64,000 bases of DNA. Origin: Lichenostomus cassidix. Taxonomy: Eukaryota; Chordata; Aves; Passeriformes; Meliphagidae. A program made the position numbers and the translations under genes. Of the stretch, positions 25,726-39,200 are shown in pieces; positions within the stretch are counted from its first letter, which is position 1, and every line of letters begins with the position of its first letter. Location of the stretch: the NCBI GenBank assembly GCA_008360975.2, contig CM039183.1, forward strand, positions 46,739,850 through 46,803,849, given 5' to 3'. Under the pieces are notes generated by a model that saw only the letters and a list, made by a program, of their open reading frames with translations, had not been told where the DNA came from and ran no database searches.

Positions 25726-28269
25726 CTATAGTCAATGGAGAGAGAAGCTCCTTCATGGGGCAACTTGCAGCAGGAGCTGTGTCCGGGTGGGATGCCTTCT
25801 GGAACAGGGCTTTCCACCTTCGTGCTTACCCAGGTGTATGGGATTACCAGCTAATAAAAATGGCTACACTCATGCAGTTTAACCACGCTCTCAATACAGC
25901 TTGAAAACTCAAAGAAAATTGAAACTGTTAAAAAAAAAAAAAAGGTCAATGCTCAGCAATAGGGGAATTTAACTCTTGTCTTTTTCTTGAGTTACATAAT
26001 CTTAGGAAGTTTTATATGGTGCAAATCTTATGTGAACATAATGAGACCTTTCCGCTCAGTGAGTTTATGTAGCCACACAACTTTTATTTTTAAATATGGT
26101 GAGTTTTTCTATATTAAGTTTGCTTTTTGAAGTGTATTTTTTTTCCTGTGTGTGTACCTGTACTGCCAGGTTGAATAATATGGGGTTTTGTACATTTGTG
26201 TAATATCTGCAGAGATGCACAAAGCATTCTTGTAGTTTGCAGTGCCTGACACTGCGGATATGTCATATTCCCAAAAGGAGGGACAGACTCTGTTTCTTGG
26301 ATAAGTTACACTTTGGCTATTTGCAGTAATTTTCTGCCTTTGGGATGCTGAGGGAGGGTTTGAAGGCTGCCTTTTCCCCTGCTGAGATGTTCAGCTGGGA
26401 TGTGTTGCTGCATTACTTGTCTTCTCAACCCTTCTGCTTGCCCTCACACTGACACCAACTTTTGCTTTCTCCCTTCTTTTATTTCATCATTGTGAAGTGA
26501 TGAAGACAGTGCAAGATCCCAGTCCTCCCTGACCCTCCATGACAGTCATGAGTCCTTTCCCTTAGTTTCTGGCAATGAAGAGGAAGGGTGGCCATGACCT
26601 CCCTTGACCCCAGTGGTGCTAAACTAGATGGACAACTCACACCTTTCTCCAACAGGGTAGAAGTGCATGCTTCTATCTGTTTCAGTTAGCAGAAGGACTG
26701 CACCAAAGATTTAGGAACTGCTTAAAAATAGAGGAGTGTCCCCTTATCAGCTTGTGTTTCTAACCACAGCCAATTTAAACATTGCTTCTTAATTGCTTTT
26801 TAACTGGTTGGACACTTCATTTATTTTAGCTTATGCCATAGTACTGCAGTCAGGACCCCAGCATTCACAGTTGTTACATTCTTAAGGGCAATCTATGATA
26901 TCTCCTCCTTGGGTTCTAATTTACCCCTACAGTAATTTTTCTGTCCTTAGTGCAGCTGGCTTTACTGCAGAAGTGAACTTCCATGGGCTTCCATCAAGTG
27001 GAAATCTTGAAAAGAGGATCAAATCAGGGAGACATACACATTAAGGTTAATATAATCACAGATAGACACACCCCACTTCTTTCCCTTCCTACTCTAACTC
27101 CTTCAAGTGACTTCAGGACTTAAAGCTTAAGAAAATGGACTGAGAAAACGTAAATGTTACTGGGGTATGTTGTTGATACACGCTCTCCAAGAATCTCACA
27201 CTTAATTTCTTTCCCATTATCAGCTATACCTTTCTTTTTATTGGTTCCCGGGTCCCAGAGATCCCAGCCTGCTTGCTTACTCTAATAACATGTACAGGGC
27301 TGGCTGAACAAATCCCTAAATCAACAAAATCACTATTTTATAGAAGAGCAAGGGAAAAAATTGTTCTGGGAAAGCAAGCAGTATTAGAGCTGATCAGAAG
27401 CACACTGAAATTATTTTGGAAATCTTGCTTGATTCAACTCCTTTTCAGCTGAGCTGAACCTGAACTATTTACTGAACAGAATAATTTTCAAAGTATGTCA
27501 GAACATATCTCCCATGTCAAACACCTTTATCTATGAATACTTTGGTCTGCATGCTGATGTACAGCCTCCAGTAGACAAAGCTGCAGAATTTTTAAGTGGC
27601 AAATTACTTGGCTCTCCAAACTTAAGTATTTGGCTATTAACCCAGTTTTCCATTTATCTGCTGATAATGCATAAAGGGTGTTTTTAGCCACCAATAAATA
27701 TTAAATGATTAGACTGGTTTTGCAAATATCATCAATGCCAAAATAAACCTCAATATACTTCATGCGTGAGTCAGCAAATATGATTCCACCAGACCTCCTT
27801 ACTCTCTGTTTGCTAACCATGACCAAAATGATGGGAATGACACAATGCTCACAGCACATCCTTGTAACAGGATTTTGCTCTCTCTTGAAAAAAACCTAAG
27901 GGCAAAAGCCCCACTTGCTGAGTTGGCTTGTATGACCATTCATTACCTCCACTTCACCATGTAAAGATTATTGGAGACACTATTTTTTCCCAAATTAAAT
28001 ATGATGTATTGCTAAAAGTGAGAGAGATACCTATTGTCTGAAATTCTTTGAAATGCTAGAAAACCCATTTCCATATAGAAAGTTTTCAAAACATGCATTG
28101 AAATATGGATGGACATGACCTTTTCTATTATAAGCTCACATTCCATGAGTAATAAAAGGACATCCATATCTAGAACTGTTTTCAAAAATCTGTTGCCAAG
28201 CTATGGTACTACTGAGAATCATATCAGAATGACAGAAAATCAGTGTTTCCATCATTCTGCAAGGTTATT
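25726..28269. other. Unique DNA, no gene recognised
   Basis: A short A-run lies near 25930-25943. The block 26330-26660 is less AT-rich but has no open frame or repeat that I recognise. No RNA gene was seen. Confidence 0.5.
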
Positions 28270-30034
28270 TATGATGAAGTTAGGAAAATTAAATGGAATT
28301 GAAACTGGTCAGGGATGTAAAAGGCAGCAAGAAGGGCTTCTATAAGTAGGATCACAAAAGGAAGTCTAGAGAAAATGTGGTCCCATTGCTCAATGAGATG
28401 GGGGACCTGACTGTGCAGGATGTAGGAAAAGGCTGAAGTACTGAATGCTTTCTTTGCTTTAGTCATTACTAGCAAGATTGGCCTTCAGGATTCCCCAGTC
28501 CCAGAGACCAGAGAGAAAGGCTGGTGCAAGAAAATTGTACCCTTGGTAGAAAAGGATCACTTCAGGGAATACTTAAACAACCTGTATACATATAAATCCA
28601 TGGGCCCTGACAGAATGACCCATGAACACTGGGGGACCTGGCAGAGTTCATTGCAATAATCTATAATCAATTATGATGACCAGGAGAAGTTTCTGAAAAC
28701 TGGAGGAAAGAAAATATCATCACCTTCCAAAACAGAGAGAAGGAGAAACCAAGGAACTACAGGACAGTAAGCCTCACCTCAGTTCCTTGGCACAGAATGG
28801 AGCAGCTAATTTTGGAAAGCATTTCCAGGCATATTAAGGACAGAAAAATCTGCAGCAGTAGTCAGCAGGGCTTCACCAAGGGTAAGTAATGCTTGACCAA
28901 CTTAATAAACATCTATAATGAAGTGGCTGGCCTGGTGGATGAGGGAAAAGCAGAGGATATTTCAAACCTGGACTTCAGCAAAGATTTTAACACTAAAAGA
29001 TCCTCGTAGAGAAGCTGCTGATGCATGGGCCAGATGAACAACAGTGAGTTGAAAACTGTCTGAATGACCAGTCTTAGAGGGAAGTGCAAATTCTAACTGG
29101 CGGCCAGTAACCACTGATTTACCCCAGGGGTCAATCCCAGGTTCAGTCGTGTTTAACATCCTCATCAGAGATCTAGATGATGAGACAGCTCACCCTCAGA
29201 AAGTTTGTCAATGACACAAAACTGGGCAGAGTGGCTGATATGCCCGCAGGTTATCCTGCCATCCAGAGGAACCTTGACAGGATGGAGAAATAAGCCACCA
29301 GAAACCTCATGACTTTCAACACAACCAGCTGGAAAAAAGACTTAGAAGTCTTAGAAGACAGACCAACTTAGAAGAAAATGGCCTGGTAGTTCTCGTGAAC
29401 ACCGGGTTGAATGTGAGCAAGCAATGCACCACTGTAGGAAAGAAGTCTAAGAGTATCCTCCATTAGAGAAATTATTGCCAGCAAGTGGCAATAATAAACT
29501 TCCCATCTATTCAGCACTGGTGAGGCCACACCTGGAGTACTCTTTCCATTTCTGGGCTCTTCAGTACAAGGGAGAGACGTGGAAATACTGCAGAAATCTC
29601 ACTGTACAGCCACACAGATGATGGAGAGACTCAAGCATCTCACATATGAGGAAAAGCTGAGACACCTGGGACTGTTTAGCCCAAAGAAGAGAGGGATTAG
29701 AAAGTTCTTTCTGGAGTACATAAATACTAAAGGAAGGATGCAAAGAGGAGCCAGGTGCTTTTCAGCAGTGACAGTACAAGAGACAATGCATATGAACTGA
29801 AATACAAGAGGTTTCCTCTGAACCTCATTGGGAAACACTTTTTCACTGTGAGGGTGATTGGGCACTGCCACAGTCAGCAGTGAAGTTGTGAAGTGTCCAT
29901 TGCCAGAGACAAAAAGCCATTTGGACATGGTCCTGGCAGCTGGCTCTAGGTGACAATGCTTGAGCAGAAGGGGTTTGGATCAGGTGACCTCCAGAAGTCC
30001 ATTCCAATCTCAACCATTCTGTGAGACTGTGAAG
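28270..30034 (+). mobile_element. CR1 LINE fragment: decayed ORF2 3' half plus 3' UTR
   Basis: This is the largest element in the window, a 5'-truncated CR1 copy of about 1.8 kb (complete avian CR1 is about 4.5 kb). The reverse-transcriptase blocks can still be read. LDFSKDFNT lies at 28968-28994, and PQGSIPGSVVFNILI-RDLDD begins at 29122. The catalytic block reads KFVNDTKLG at 29201-29227. There the first Asp of the usual FADD box has become Asn, so the enzyme would be inactive even without other damage. The three blocks lie in three different frames, so at least two frameshifts separate them, and many stops intervene. The C-terminal region follows (TYEEKLRHLGLFSPKKRG, about 29644-29697). 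The 3' UTR ends at AACCATTCTGTGAGACTGTG. The copy is old and immobile. Its left boundary is approximate. Confidence 0.95.
29201..29227 (+). pseudogene. Catalytic box of dead CR1 reverse transcriptase, Asp lost
   Basis: Nine codons read KFVNDTKLG where CR1 reverse transcriptases carry a FADD-type box. The Asp pair binds the catalytic metal in this polymerase family. Here the first member is Asn, from an AAT codon that is one transition away from GAT. The frame differs from the preceding PQGS block by one base, showing an indel between 29184 and 29201. Confidence 0.85.
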
Positions 30035-31284
30035 TTAAGAGATCAGAAAATTGTATTTGAAGCAAAGTATCAGTGTACTGCTCTCAGACATCCTAACAGA
30101 AGCAGCCATGGGCAGTTTTAAACTGGGAACTTGCAGGTTTCTGTGTGCTTTGGGCTCCTGCCAGCTTAGAGGGTGGAAAGCTCTCAGCAGCTTCTGAAAA
30201 CATGACTAATCCCAGAGGGCACAGATCTGAGTACCACATTTGATCTTTGGTTCTGGAAAAGCTTGCTGTACTTGTATTTTGTAAAAGAGAGGGAAGGGAT
30301 ATTTAATGTGAAACTGTTTTAGAAAGAAAACACAGCCTGCCTTGGAAGACATTCATGGGTCTGAATTATCAAAATAATTGTAGAGTATTCCTCTCCCTCT
30401 GGTTTGTGTAGAGAGGAGATTAAAAATTTAAATAAAAAATAAAGATATTTTAAAGAGTGCTTGACTCTTCTGTTACAAATAAACTTTCCAAATTCAGTGT
30501 ATTTTCTTCTTCCAGAGAACGGTAAATTTGCTAACTCAGTATTACCACTAATGTCACTTGTGAAACTTTAACTTAGTCCTCACAGCTAAAGTCATCCTAA
30601 ATTCAAGATGCCTTTGATCCAGTCACCTATAAACTTAGATTTATCATTCATCTGATCTCCCTTCCTATGCACATGGGTCAGGTCACATCGTTTATTTTCA
30701 TAGTGGCTGGACATGAAAGCAGAGACAGCTGCTTTCAGTTCCTCGTATTCCCATGGCTCCTCTATTCCCATGGCTCAGGTCAGAGCTGTACATGACAGAC
30801 AAAGAGCAAGGGCAGGCACATCCCTTTGCCTGAGAGTCCCAAACTGGATTATTCTCAGCGTGACAGAATGGTGGGGGTGTTTAGCTGGAATCCTCATTGT
30901 GCGTTGAACATGCACATTTTGAAAGGCTGTTAATTTCTATTTAGGCAGAGTTTACCCAAAGGACAGCTGATTTCCTCCTAAGTTGGCTCCCTCATCAGAG
31001 AGCCGCAAGGTTGTCCGAGTTGCTTAAGTGACTGGTTGAACATGTACTTTAAAAATGGTAAACCAAAATATTTTCCTTTAGCCTCAAGGTCAGAAATAGT
31101 TGATCTTTTGTTTTTCTCTCCCACTAAAAATTCATTCAAAATCAGACACCCACACCATAATATTATCGTTTAAATGGGAAAAAAAGTGGCACATCCATAG
31201 ATGCTTCAAGGCACAGTCCTATTCTGGAAAGCATTGGGCAACCTTCACTTGAGATTCTTGGTAGCCTTATGTAGCCTTTGTTGC
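30035..31284. other. Unique DNA, no gene recognised
   Basis: No repeat family or gene was recognised. The segment around 30910-31045 is of mixed composition, with a few CpG dinucleotides in an otherwise CpG-poor region. It might be conserved non-coding DNA, but nothing in the sequence proves it. Confidence 0.45.
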
Positions 31285-31310
31285 ATATATATATATATAT
31301 ATATATATAT
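31285..31310. repeat. (AT)13 microsatellite
   Basis: Pure AT dinucleotides span 26 nt, flanked by TTTGTTGC on the left and TCATATTCATG on the right. No interruptions are seen. Confidence 0.95.
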
Positions 31311-34300
31311 TCATATTCATGCCAATAGCTTATTATGTAAACACATGCTTATCTCTAAAGCCTGGAAACATTAAAAAAAAACCCCATAACCATGGCAGTA
31401 CATATTTTAAGCTTAGTGCTCTTCATTCAGTCAAAACCCAGCCAAAATACTCCTGCTAAATTATTTACATGTTTTTCTATCTAGTTTCTGCTAGCTATCA
31501 TAGTCGTAATTTAATTTTTGATGATTTTTCATGTTGACCAAAATACTATTGCAAAATACTATTTCAGGGCCCTCCAGCTTTGCTATTGCATGAACAGACT
31601 CAGTGATTCACCTGGGCTGCTCACGAGTGTGAGGCTGCAGAAGGGCTGTATGCAAAATGAAATGTGCAGTTTGTCTGCCTTCTCTCTATAGCTTCATACT
31701 CTGGTCCCAGGAGGTGGAATGACTGCTGGACAGATTTTCTCATACGCAATGCCAGCATCCTCCAGTTCTTCTATAGAACTCCAAATTAAATGTCAGCAAA
31801 TAATTAATACAGATAAAATAGCAATTGTGCTTTGATCACAGCAAGGGTTTTGTATGCCAAAGAGAGGCAAGTCTGTAGGAAGAGAAGAATTCATCATTGC
31901 TTCACAACTGATGGGTTTGACAGATATCAGCAGAGTTTTATTACATTGCTTTTGGCATGGTGGGGGCCAGGGAGTGGCAAGGGGGGCACAGGCCCTCCAT
32001 GGAAAGGCGGCTGTGTCTGAGGAGGTGGCAGTGTTGTGTAACCACACTGACAGTGCGTCACAACGTGTGACATGTGGCAGCAGAAGAGCCTTAAATAGCT
32101 CTCACCATCTTTTCTCCTCCGGAGGTTTTGAGGAAAATTTGGTTTTCTGAGTAATGTTTTATCCTTCCTAAAATCACCTGATAATATGGCTCATGCTCCT
32201 CTAGATAACATCTTCCTGAGTCGTTGGGGAGTTTTAGGGCAGAATCAGTGAGGATCTTGGTCTTTTAAGCCCAGATGTTAAAATTGTACTCTCCAGGGAC
32301 TATGGGATGAATATGTCTTCATCAATCCTGGTGTTAAAATTGATCAACGTCCCTTCATGACCTCATCTGTAACAGAAGCTGGGGCTGAGTTAATTCCTAC
32401 TTGCACTGAAGACATTATTAGAAAACTGTCTGAAAATGACTAAATTTTTTCAAATGAAAGAGGATCCATTGCAGAATACAGAATTTTGTTTAACTGTTAA
32501 TTATCTTTTGTACTAGAATTTCAACTTTGTTTCTGATGGTTCATGAACTTATCTGGATTCATCACCCACTCAGGACTTTGTTATTCATTTGTCTGCTAGA
32601 CTTTAGAGACCTTATTACCACATTTCTGTTCTTTATTCTTGTACTTACAGACTGTAAACAAGTCACTGTTTATCTCTGTAAGCTAAATACATTGCGTTCT
32701 TTCACTCTTTGTCTCCAGGAGCTGCTTCTGCGTGTTCCTCATTGCCTTGATCTCTTCAATTTATCTGTGTAGTGTTTGATTGGTAACATCAAATTTGGAT
32801 TAAGCATTATAGCAGTGCCTGTGAAAAATGAGGAATACAGTGGAAGCATAATGTCAGCTGTGGTACCTAATATTCCCCTTTTATTCCTACCAGAACTATG
32901 GTGACCATATAAGAATGCTGATCCCACATGTCCAGTTCATCAGTGCCCTGAGTCCTTTTCAGAGTCACTGCATCCTGGGATTTCCTTCCTCTAATTGTGG
33001 CTTTTATTTTTCAGTTCTGGTTGAATAAGTTTGTGTGGGACAGTACTAAAATGCAGGCTGTTACCCATACCCAGGAGCGCTGTGTCCTGCTGACCTATGC
33101 CCTTTGTGCTTTAATAAACCTCAGATTATGACTCAGTTTCTGTAAATTGCCTTGATTCTCGATAGGCAAATTAGCCTTCCAAAACTCTGGTGGGAAGTCC
33201 CAAGACCCTGGGACTCCACCTAAAGTGCCTTTTCTACCCTCAGAGATTCCCTCCTCCTTTGCCAGAAGAAAAAACCATTTCTCAATGCACTGCTCCTCCA
33301 CATCTCAGTCTGAGCCAAATTAACTTAATAGATCAACATTTGTTACTGATCCTCAGCAGGAAATCCTCTTTCTATCTCCAAGTGAGCTTTGGCAGCTGTC
33401 TGGCCAGGCCTTCTGAGACATAGCCCAGTGAAAGATGTTTTGTTGCTGGTGAGACCCACTCAGAATTTTCTTGTTTCACAAGCCTCAGGTCACAGGTCTC
33501 CTTAAAATGGAATTCATTAAGCTGAGACTTAGTCTTTCTCAGGTATTTCAATGTCTGGTGTCAGACTGCATAACACAACTTGGATTTTTTATCCGTATTC
33601 AGCACTCATCTGTCACTAGGCCAAGGATGGGGCACCAGCTGGGGCTGTCAGTAGTCTCTGGGATAGGGAGTAGGGTACACCGACAGTGTTTAGCATTTAG
33701 GCTGAAGGTAGGAAGGTAGGGTCCACCCTGGAGGAGTTTGCTGGTTTGCAAAAAATGCAGGCAACAGGGTAATTGGGATGTTGTCACTGAGGCCATGGAT
33801 GGCAGCTAGGAATAGAAAGGCAACTGCTGGAAGGGTGACAACCAAATGAATAAAAATCTTCTAAGGGGCAGCAAATCAGGAATCAGTGACTGTCAGCTGA
33901 GAGCAGAGACTGAGGCAGCTACAGAGTGCAGATGAGCCTAGGGTCACTCCACTCCCTCCTCTTCTCTTATTTCCCTCCTCTTCTAACTCAACGTAAGCAA
34001 CTATTTCTCCAGGCACTCCTTGTAGACAGCATCAAAGCTGTGCATCCAGAAGGAAAAGGACTGCTGGAAACAGCCCGTAGCTAAGCTGTCCTGGGCAAAT
34101 AAATGTATTTTCCTCTGTGTGCTCTGGCCATTCAGATTCTTAGGGATGGTATTTGTCTACTTCTGACTCTTTCTTTCCTTTTCTCTAAGTTTGTCTTCAA
34201 CCCTGTCTTTTATAGCAAATGAGATATATTAAATATAATAAAGGAATAAAGAAGGTAGTGTCCACCAGTTTGCTTTCAACCCTTCTCACCACTGCCCCCC

Positions 34301-36237
34301 ATCCTTATTTGCCATGCAGCAGCAGTGCTTGGTAAAACTTCTCTGAATACACTGCTCAGTGAATAAGCATTAATTAAAAGAATGAGAAGATGGAGATCAA
34401 TGTTGATTTATAGACAGAAGAATGGGAGCTAATCCGGAATAGATAAGTAGCTCTGAAATTACATCTAAAAGGTGGATGGAAAGAGAAGAACAAAATATCT
34501 GTCAAGTTTTTGTAGTGGGAAAGTAAGACTCAGCTTCTGCTTGGTCCCAGGAATTGCATGTCTGATAGAAAAAGGCAGGACTAGACAGCTTTCAGGATAC
34601 CCGGTGCCATTGAGGAGTAGGATGGGGGTATACCAGAAACAGCTGGTTTCTTTTCTGGACTATGTTTTTTACTTCAGGTTTAGAAAATGTTTTCATCCCC
34701 CTTGTGCTGTCATGCAAAATGCTTCCAGCAATTCCTGGGAAGTGTTCCCTTGCAAGAGCTTTCTCCCTACCTTTGTCCCTACACATTCTCCCTTTCAGTC
34801 ACTGCGAGAACTATTATTTCCGGGATCCTCTTCTTATCACAGAAATATAATTTAATTCCTTTCAGCTTCTCCACCCATTTCTTTCTCTGTCTAATCCTTC
34901 AAAGAAAATTTGTTTCAGCATATAACACATTTTCACTGTGGTATATGAATGTCATACAGAGGGCAGTGCTGCCTCTTCACAGGCTCTCCTTCCAAATGTT
35001 ACACCGCTCCTTGTGACATTTTTTTGAAGCAGGATTTGTTACTTCTTAAGCCAAAGAGGAATCCACTGCAGGAATGAATTTACACTGGCCTTGTGCCACC
35101 TAATCTTGAGAACTGAGACACTGAGTTTAACATTTCTGAGACAAACTGTAATGTGTTACAGGCTCTATGTAGCTTAACCTCAAAGAAGGGAGAGAAGGTG
35201 TTTGAATGGGGATGGTTTAATAGAAGCTGTATTTAAACAAAAAAAGATCCAGGCCAGCTGAAGGGAAAGGACTCTTTCACAGAAAGCAGCAGCAAGGATT
35301 TGCCTTCTGCCTTTCAGAAAAGGGTTTTTCAAATGACAAACTGTGCCAAATTCTGCTTCTCTGTCACAAAGCCCATGATTTGCAGCATGATTTGATGCTT
35401 GGTGCATGAACATCTGTGAAGTAATGACTGATGAAGCATAGCAGTAAGTTCCTTTAACTCTCTTAATGTTATACAGTGCAGTTCCTCCAAGGGAGATAAG
35501 AATTTACACTCCAAGGGGCTCCCCAACCACTTGAAATACATGTCCCTAGAGGTCCCATTAAACTGCCATTACAGTGAGCCTGGGGTTGTGCTGTTCTCTC
35601 CTCCAGCTCCTGTGTATTTTGTGGCTCCTCAGCAGGTTCCCTCATTATTTTGGAGGGAAATGCAGTCAACAGATTGAAGATCAAAAAGAGACAAAAGCAA
35701 GATGTGAAATATCAGCCCAGTCAGAACTGAACAAAAGCCATTTGATTTTCTCTGCAGAGGAAGCAGTCTAGCAATACACATACAGCTGTGCCTACTGTTT
35801 GGCACATACTGGGAGGTGTTTGATCACTTCTGTTGCCTACTTAACTATCAACTGTTAGATTTGTTTCCCGCTTTGTGATAGGGAAGGGGCAGAACAGTGT
35901 CACCCCAAGCTGCAAGAGATTGACAGAGATGTTTCCCCGTCTGCTGACTGTAATTGGTTTCCTCTATGCAAAGCCATAGTCACTTCCCTCCTACCCTCCT
36001 TCTTCTTCCTTATATTTCCCACTGCTATCCCACTATGTTCCTGTATGCTGTTCTTTTTGGTGGTATAAAATGGATGCAATGGTCTGAAATTGGACAAACA
36101 GTAGAGGCACAGCCTGCCCCACCATTTCAGACATAGCAGAACATGGGTTTCCAAGCTTTTGGTCCTAGTGATATCACTGTTAGGGATGTAGAGGAGACCC
36201 TTATCTGCATCAGGCATGAGCACAGAGCTGCAGTGAC
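31311..36237. other. Unique DNA, moderately GC-richer in places, no gene recognised
   Basis: Open frames of 82 to 127 codons (for example 34472-34855 and 31854-32150) have no family resemblance and overlap others on both strands. The interval 32830-33130 contains AATAAA at 33113-33118 after a mixed-composition block. It could be an old LTR or terminal-exon relic, but I could not recognise it. A good acceptor-like sequence at about 33000-33015 lacks a partner donor. Confidence 0.45.
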
Positions 36238-36293
36238 AGGGCTGGATGAGCTCCAGCTGTCTCTTCCAGCCTCTGCTGTTCTGTGAGTCTGTA
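36238..36293 (+). mobile_element. Short CR1 3' tail remnant
   Basis: About 56 bp resemble the last part of a CR1 3' UTR. GGGCTGGATGAGCTCCAG is followed by TCTCTTCCAGCCTCTGCTG and TTCTGTGAGTCTGT, the last matching the terminal repeat of avian CR1. Divergence is high and the left edge is uncertain. The element may continue upstream into 36190-36237, where I cannot align it by eye. Confidence 0.65.
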
Positions 36294-39200
36294 TCCCAAT
36301 AGAGAAGTCAGATTTGGTGGTGTTTTTGCAATACCTTCGAACAGAGGATCAACCTTGCTAAGAGATTCTGGTATTCATTTTTATAGAACCAATTAAGTAA
36401 AAACTAACTGCAGAATTCAACAGCCCAGGAGTTTTAACAGGCTTTCTTATTTAATAATATAAGCATTTAATTCTTCTGCTTGGCAGCCTTGTACAAACAG
36501 GTGGAGAGGAAAGATCTGGGCTGGCTTAACTTGTGTTTTTTGACACAGCCAAATGTCAATATTCAGAAGTGTGTCATGCAAATCAAAGCCTCAGATCTGA
36601 ATGGCTCCAATCTTAAGGAAGTTTGCACAGAGATACAGATTTTACAGATGGCTTCTATCTTTTCAATGATCTGGCAAAGGCCTCGGGGCTGAACTACAGA
36701 GTAGTCTGGAGCTGCATTGTGCAGACTGAACTAATGTGAAAATTTATGGACTAGGAAACAAAACAGTGCTGCTCTCCAGCACAAAAATAGCCTTTCATTA
36801 CACTGAAGGCTGATGTTGTCCTAGTAGCCCATTGTTCTTACAATAAAGTACACATTAAGACGTCTGCCAAAGCACAAGAAAGCCTTTCAGGTGTGCCCAG
36901 GACAACATACTGTGAACAAAAGGGAAGTTGTCATTCCAACTTCTAGCCAGTAAAGGTTCATTGAACACTACTGGTGGATTTTGAGGAATTTGGAAAAGTC
37001 ATGAGCAGTCCAAATGAAAAGCAATTATTGCCATAATAAAGTAATTCTTCCTGAATAGTCTCATGAGCAACACTGAAAGCAAAAGGATGAATATGAGCTA
37101 CATCAAAGGTAACTCAGAAGCTGAAACAAATCTGTAGTAGCCAAAATCTACTACAATTTTCTGTGAAATGCTGCAATTCATCTGCATGAACCTTTTTGCA
37201 CAGCAGTCAACCATGAATAAACTTTCGCAGAGTTCCTTGTATCGCAAGGACAAGCAGATTAACAGCAGGCTTTGCATATGTCAAAAAAAAAAAAAAAGTT
37301 TTCTCTGTGTTACTGAGCTACACTTCTGCACTAAAGATTCATTCAAACACAAAGTTAGTTTCATTCCAGTTCATAGGTTTTGAAATGGATAGAGGTAAAG
37401 TAGCACAAGCACATACTAGGACACCTATGCCCAGAAACTAATAATTAAGATGCAGTTACACACCTATGTTAATAATAGCTTTGTATGAATTCTCTCAGGC
37501 TAGATGACTTTACAGTCAGTAACTAACTTCATCTCCACTTCTGACACTAAATACAGATCTCCCTACAAGAATATTAAATACTGAGATACTGGAAATAACC
37601 GACTAGACTAGTTGTAAATAGGGCATGCAATAGGGTTCAATTCTCCTGATCCCATTATCCCTTGTGGTACCCTCAGGCAAACTGTTTCAACAAAATCTTT
37701 GGGTCTATAAAGATGCCTGTATCCTACTGATTTTTTTAATGGAACTAATTGAAATTAAATATCTAAATATGTAGCTCTTGCTATACATCACTTTCTGAAC
37801 TAATAAATAAAAGTAGCAGCAATTACATATCCTCACAGCACTGCTAGAGAGTAATTGCATTAAAGCTTATGAGGGTCTGAGGCAGAGGAGATGGACATTG
37901 CCCAGATATCACACACTGAAAATATAACAGTGTCTATTGCATTCCCTTCTTACCCACACCCTTTTCATTTTTACAGCATTGAGATTGTGTCAAATCACTA
38001 ATTTCTAAAGTCTGCACAGGCAAATTAATACATGTCCTCCCAGTGTCCAAGGAGATTGACATAGGAATTGTTATTCTTTAATTTTGCATGTGATTTTCTG
38101 TGTTCTGTGATTTGTTGTGATTTTCACCACAGCGCTAAAGAGGAAGTATCTTGGCAAAACCTGGGCCCTGATGCACATTGTCACTGCTCTTAAGGTTTTG
38201 GCGGGGGTTGGGGGAAAGAGGCAGTCTTCCCCTGTTTTTTCAGTTTTGAAAGTCTGTGTAGCTACAGTCATGCCAAGAATTTTTTTTTCTTTCTGCTAGT
38301 CAGATGTGGGTCATCACTGGCTTTGAGTTCACCCATCTTTTTATTTGCAAGTTTTTCAGGAGCTTAGAAGGACAAAAAATGGTCAGCTTGGGTGTGTCCA
38401 TTCTGGCTGGGCAATGTCCATTTAATTATTGCATTGCCCTGCCTCCAGACCATCCTGCTTCTATCGTGAGTGAACTAGAAAGTGACGACTCCATTGGCCT
38501 CTTGGCAGAATTTCTGGTGTTTCATCATTTAGGATCCTATGTCATTGATCTATTCACGCATATAGATTTTGAACAAGCCAGGTCTAAGATATATTTGTAA
38601 CCCAAACAAAAGCTTTAGAAGAGCATACATTTGCTTTTAGTCATTCTGGCTACGCTGTGTACAAACAATGCCACAGGGAAAAAAATCTAGTGGTTACAAA
38701 CTGTGAGGTGTGACAAGCCTTTGTATGTGCCAAGAACTAAAACAATTTTTTCTGTAATCAGCAAATACAGAAAGTTAAAGGAACAGAGAGAATATCCTCC
38801 TATGTAGTTTCTAACAGGAATTTAATTTTAGTGAGCATATCTGACCTCTCTTTTTCAATTTATGTCATTCATTCATTTCATTATTACTTGAAAATTTGGT
38901 TTATGAAAATAAAAGCTTCATTATAGTTAGAAGTGACAGAGTGCTTGGAAAGTGAGGGCAATGGTATAGAAAGCCTACGAAATCTTTGTTCCTAACCTGT
39001 ATATATCTGCGTGTCTTCCCTCATTCCCTATTGCTACATTTTATTTACAAATAAACCACCAGGCAGTCTGATTCTTGCTATGACAAATAGATCCATTTTC
39101 TTTGTAACTAACCTACTTCCTCATTCTGTAATTTAAATTGATCAGTATAAGTATGTTAATGGCCTTACCTGAAGAGAGATTTCAAGAGAAGGTAGCTGAG

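Noticed and set aside
29579..29928. Open frames within the CR1 copy as host genes
   Set aside because: The plus-strand one is the decayed C-terminal part of CR1 ORF2. The minus-strand one is its shadow.
37600..37660. GGTTCAATTCTC as a tRNA B-box
   Set aside because: No A-box at the right distance and no cloverleaf could be folded by eye.
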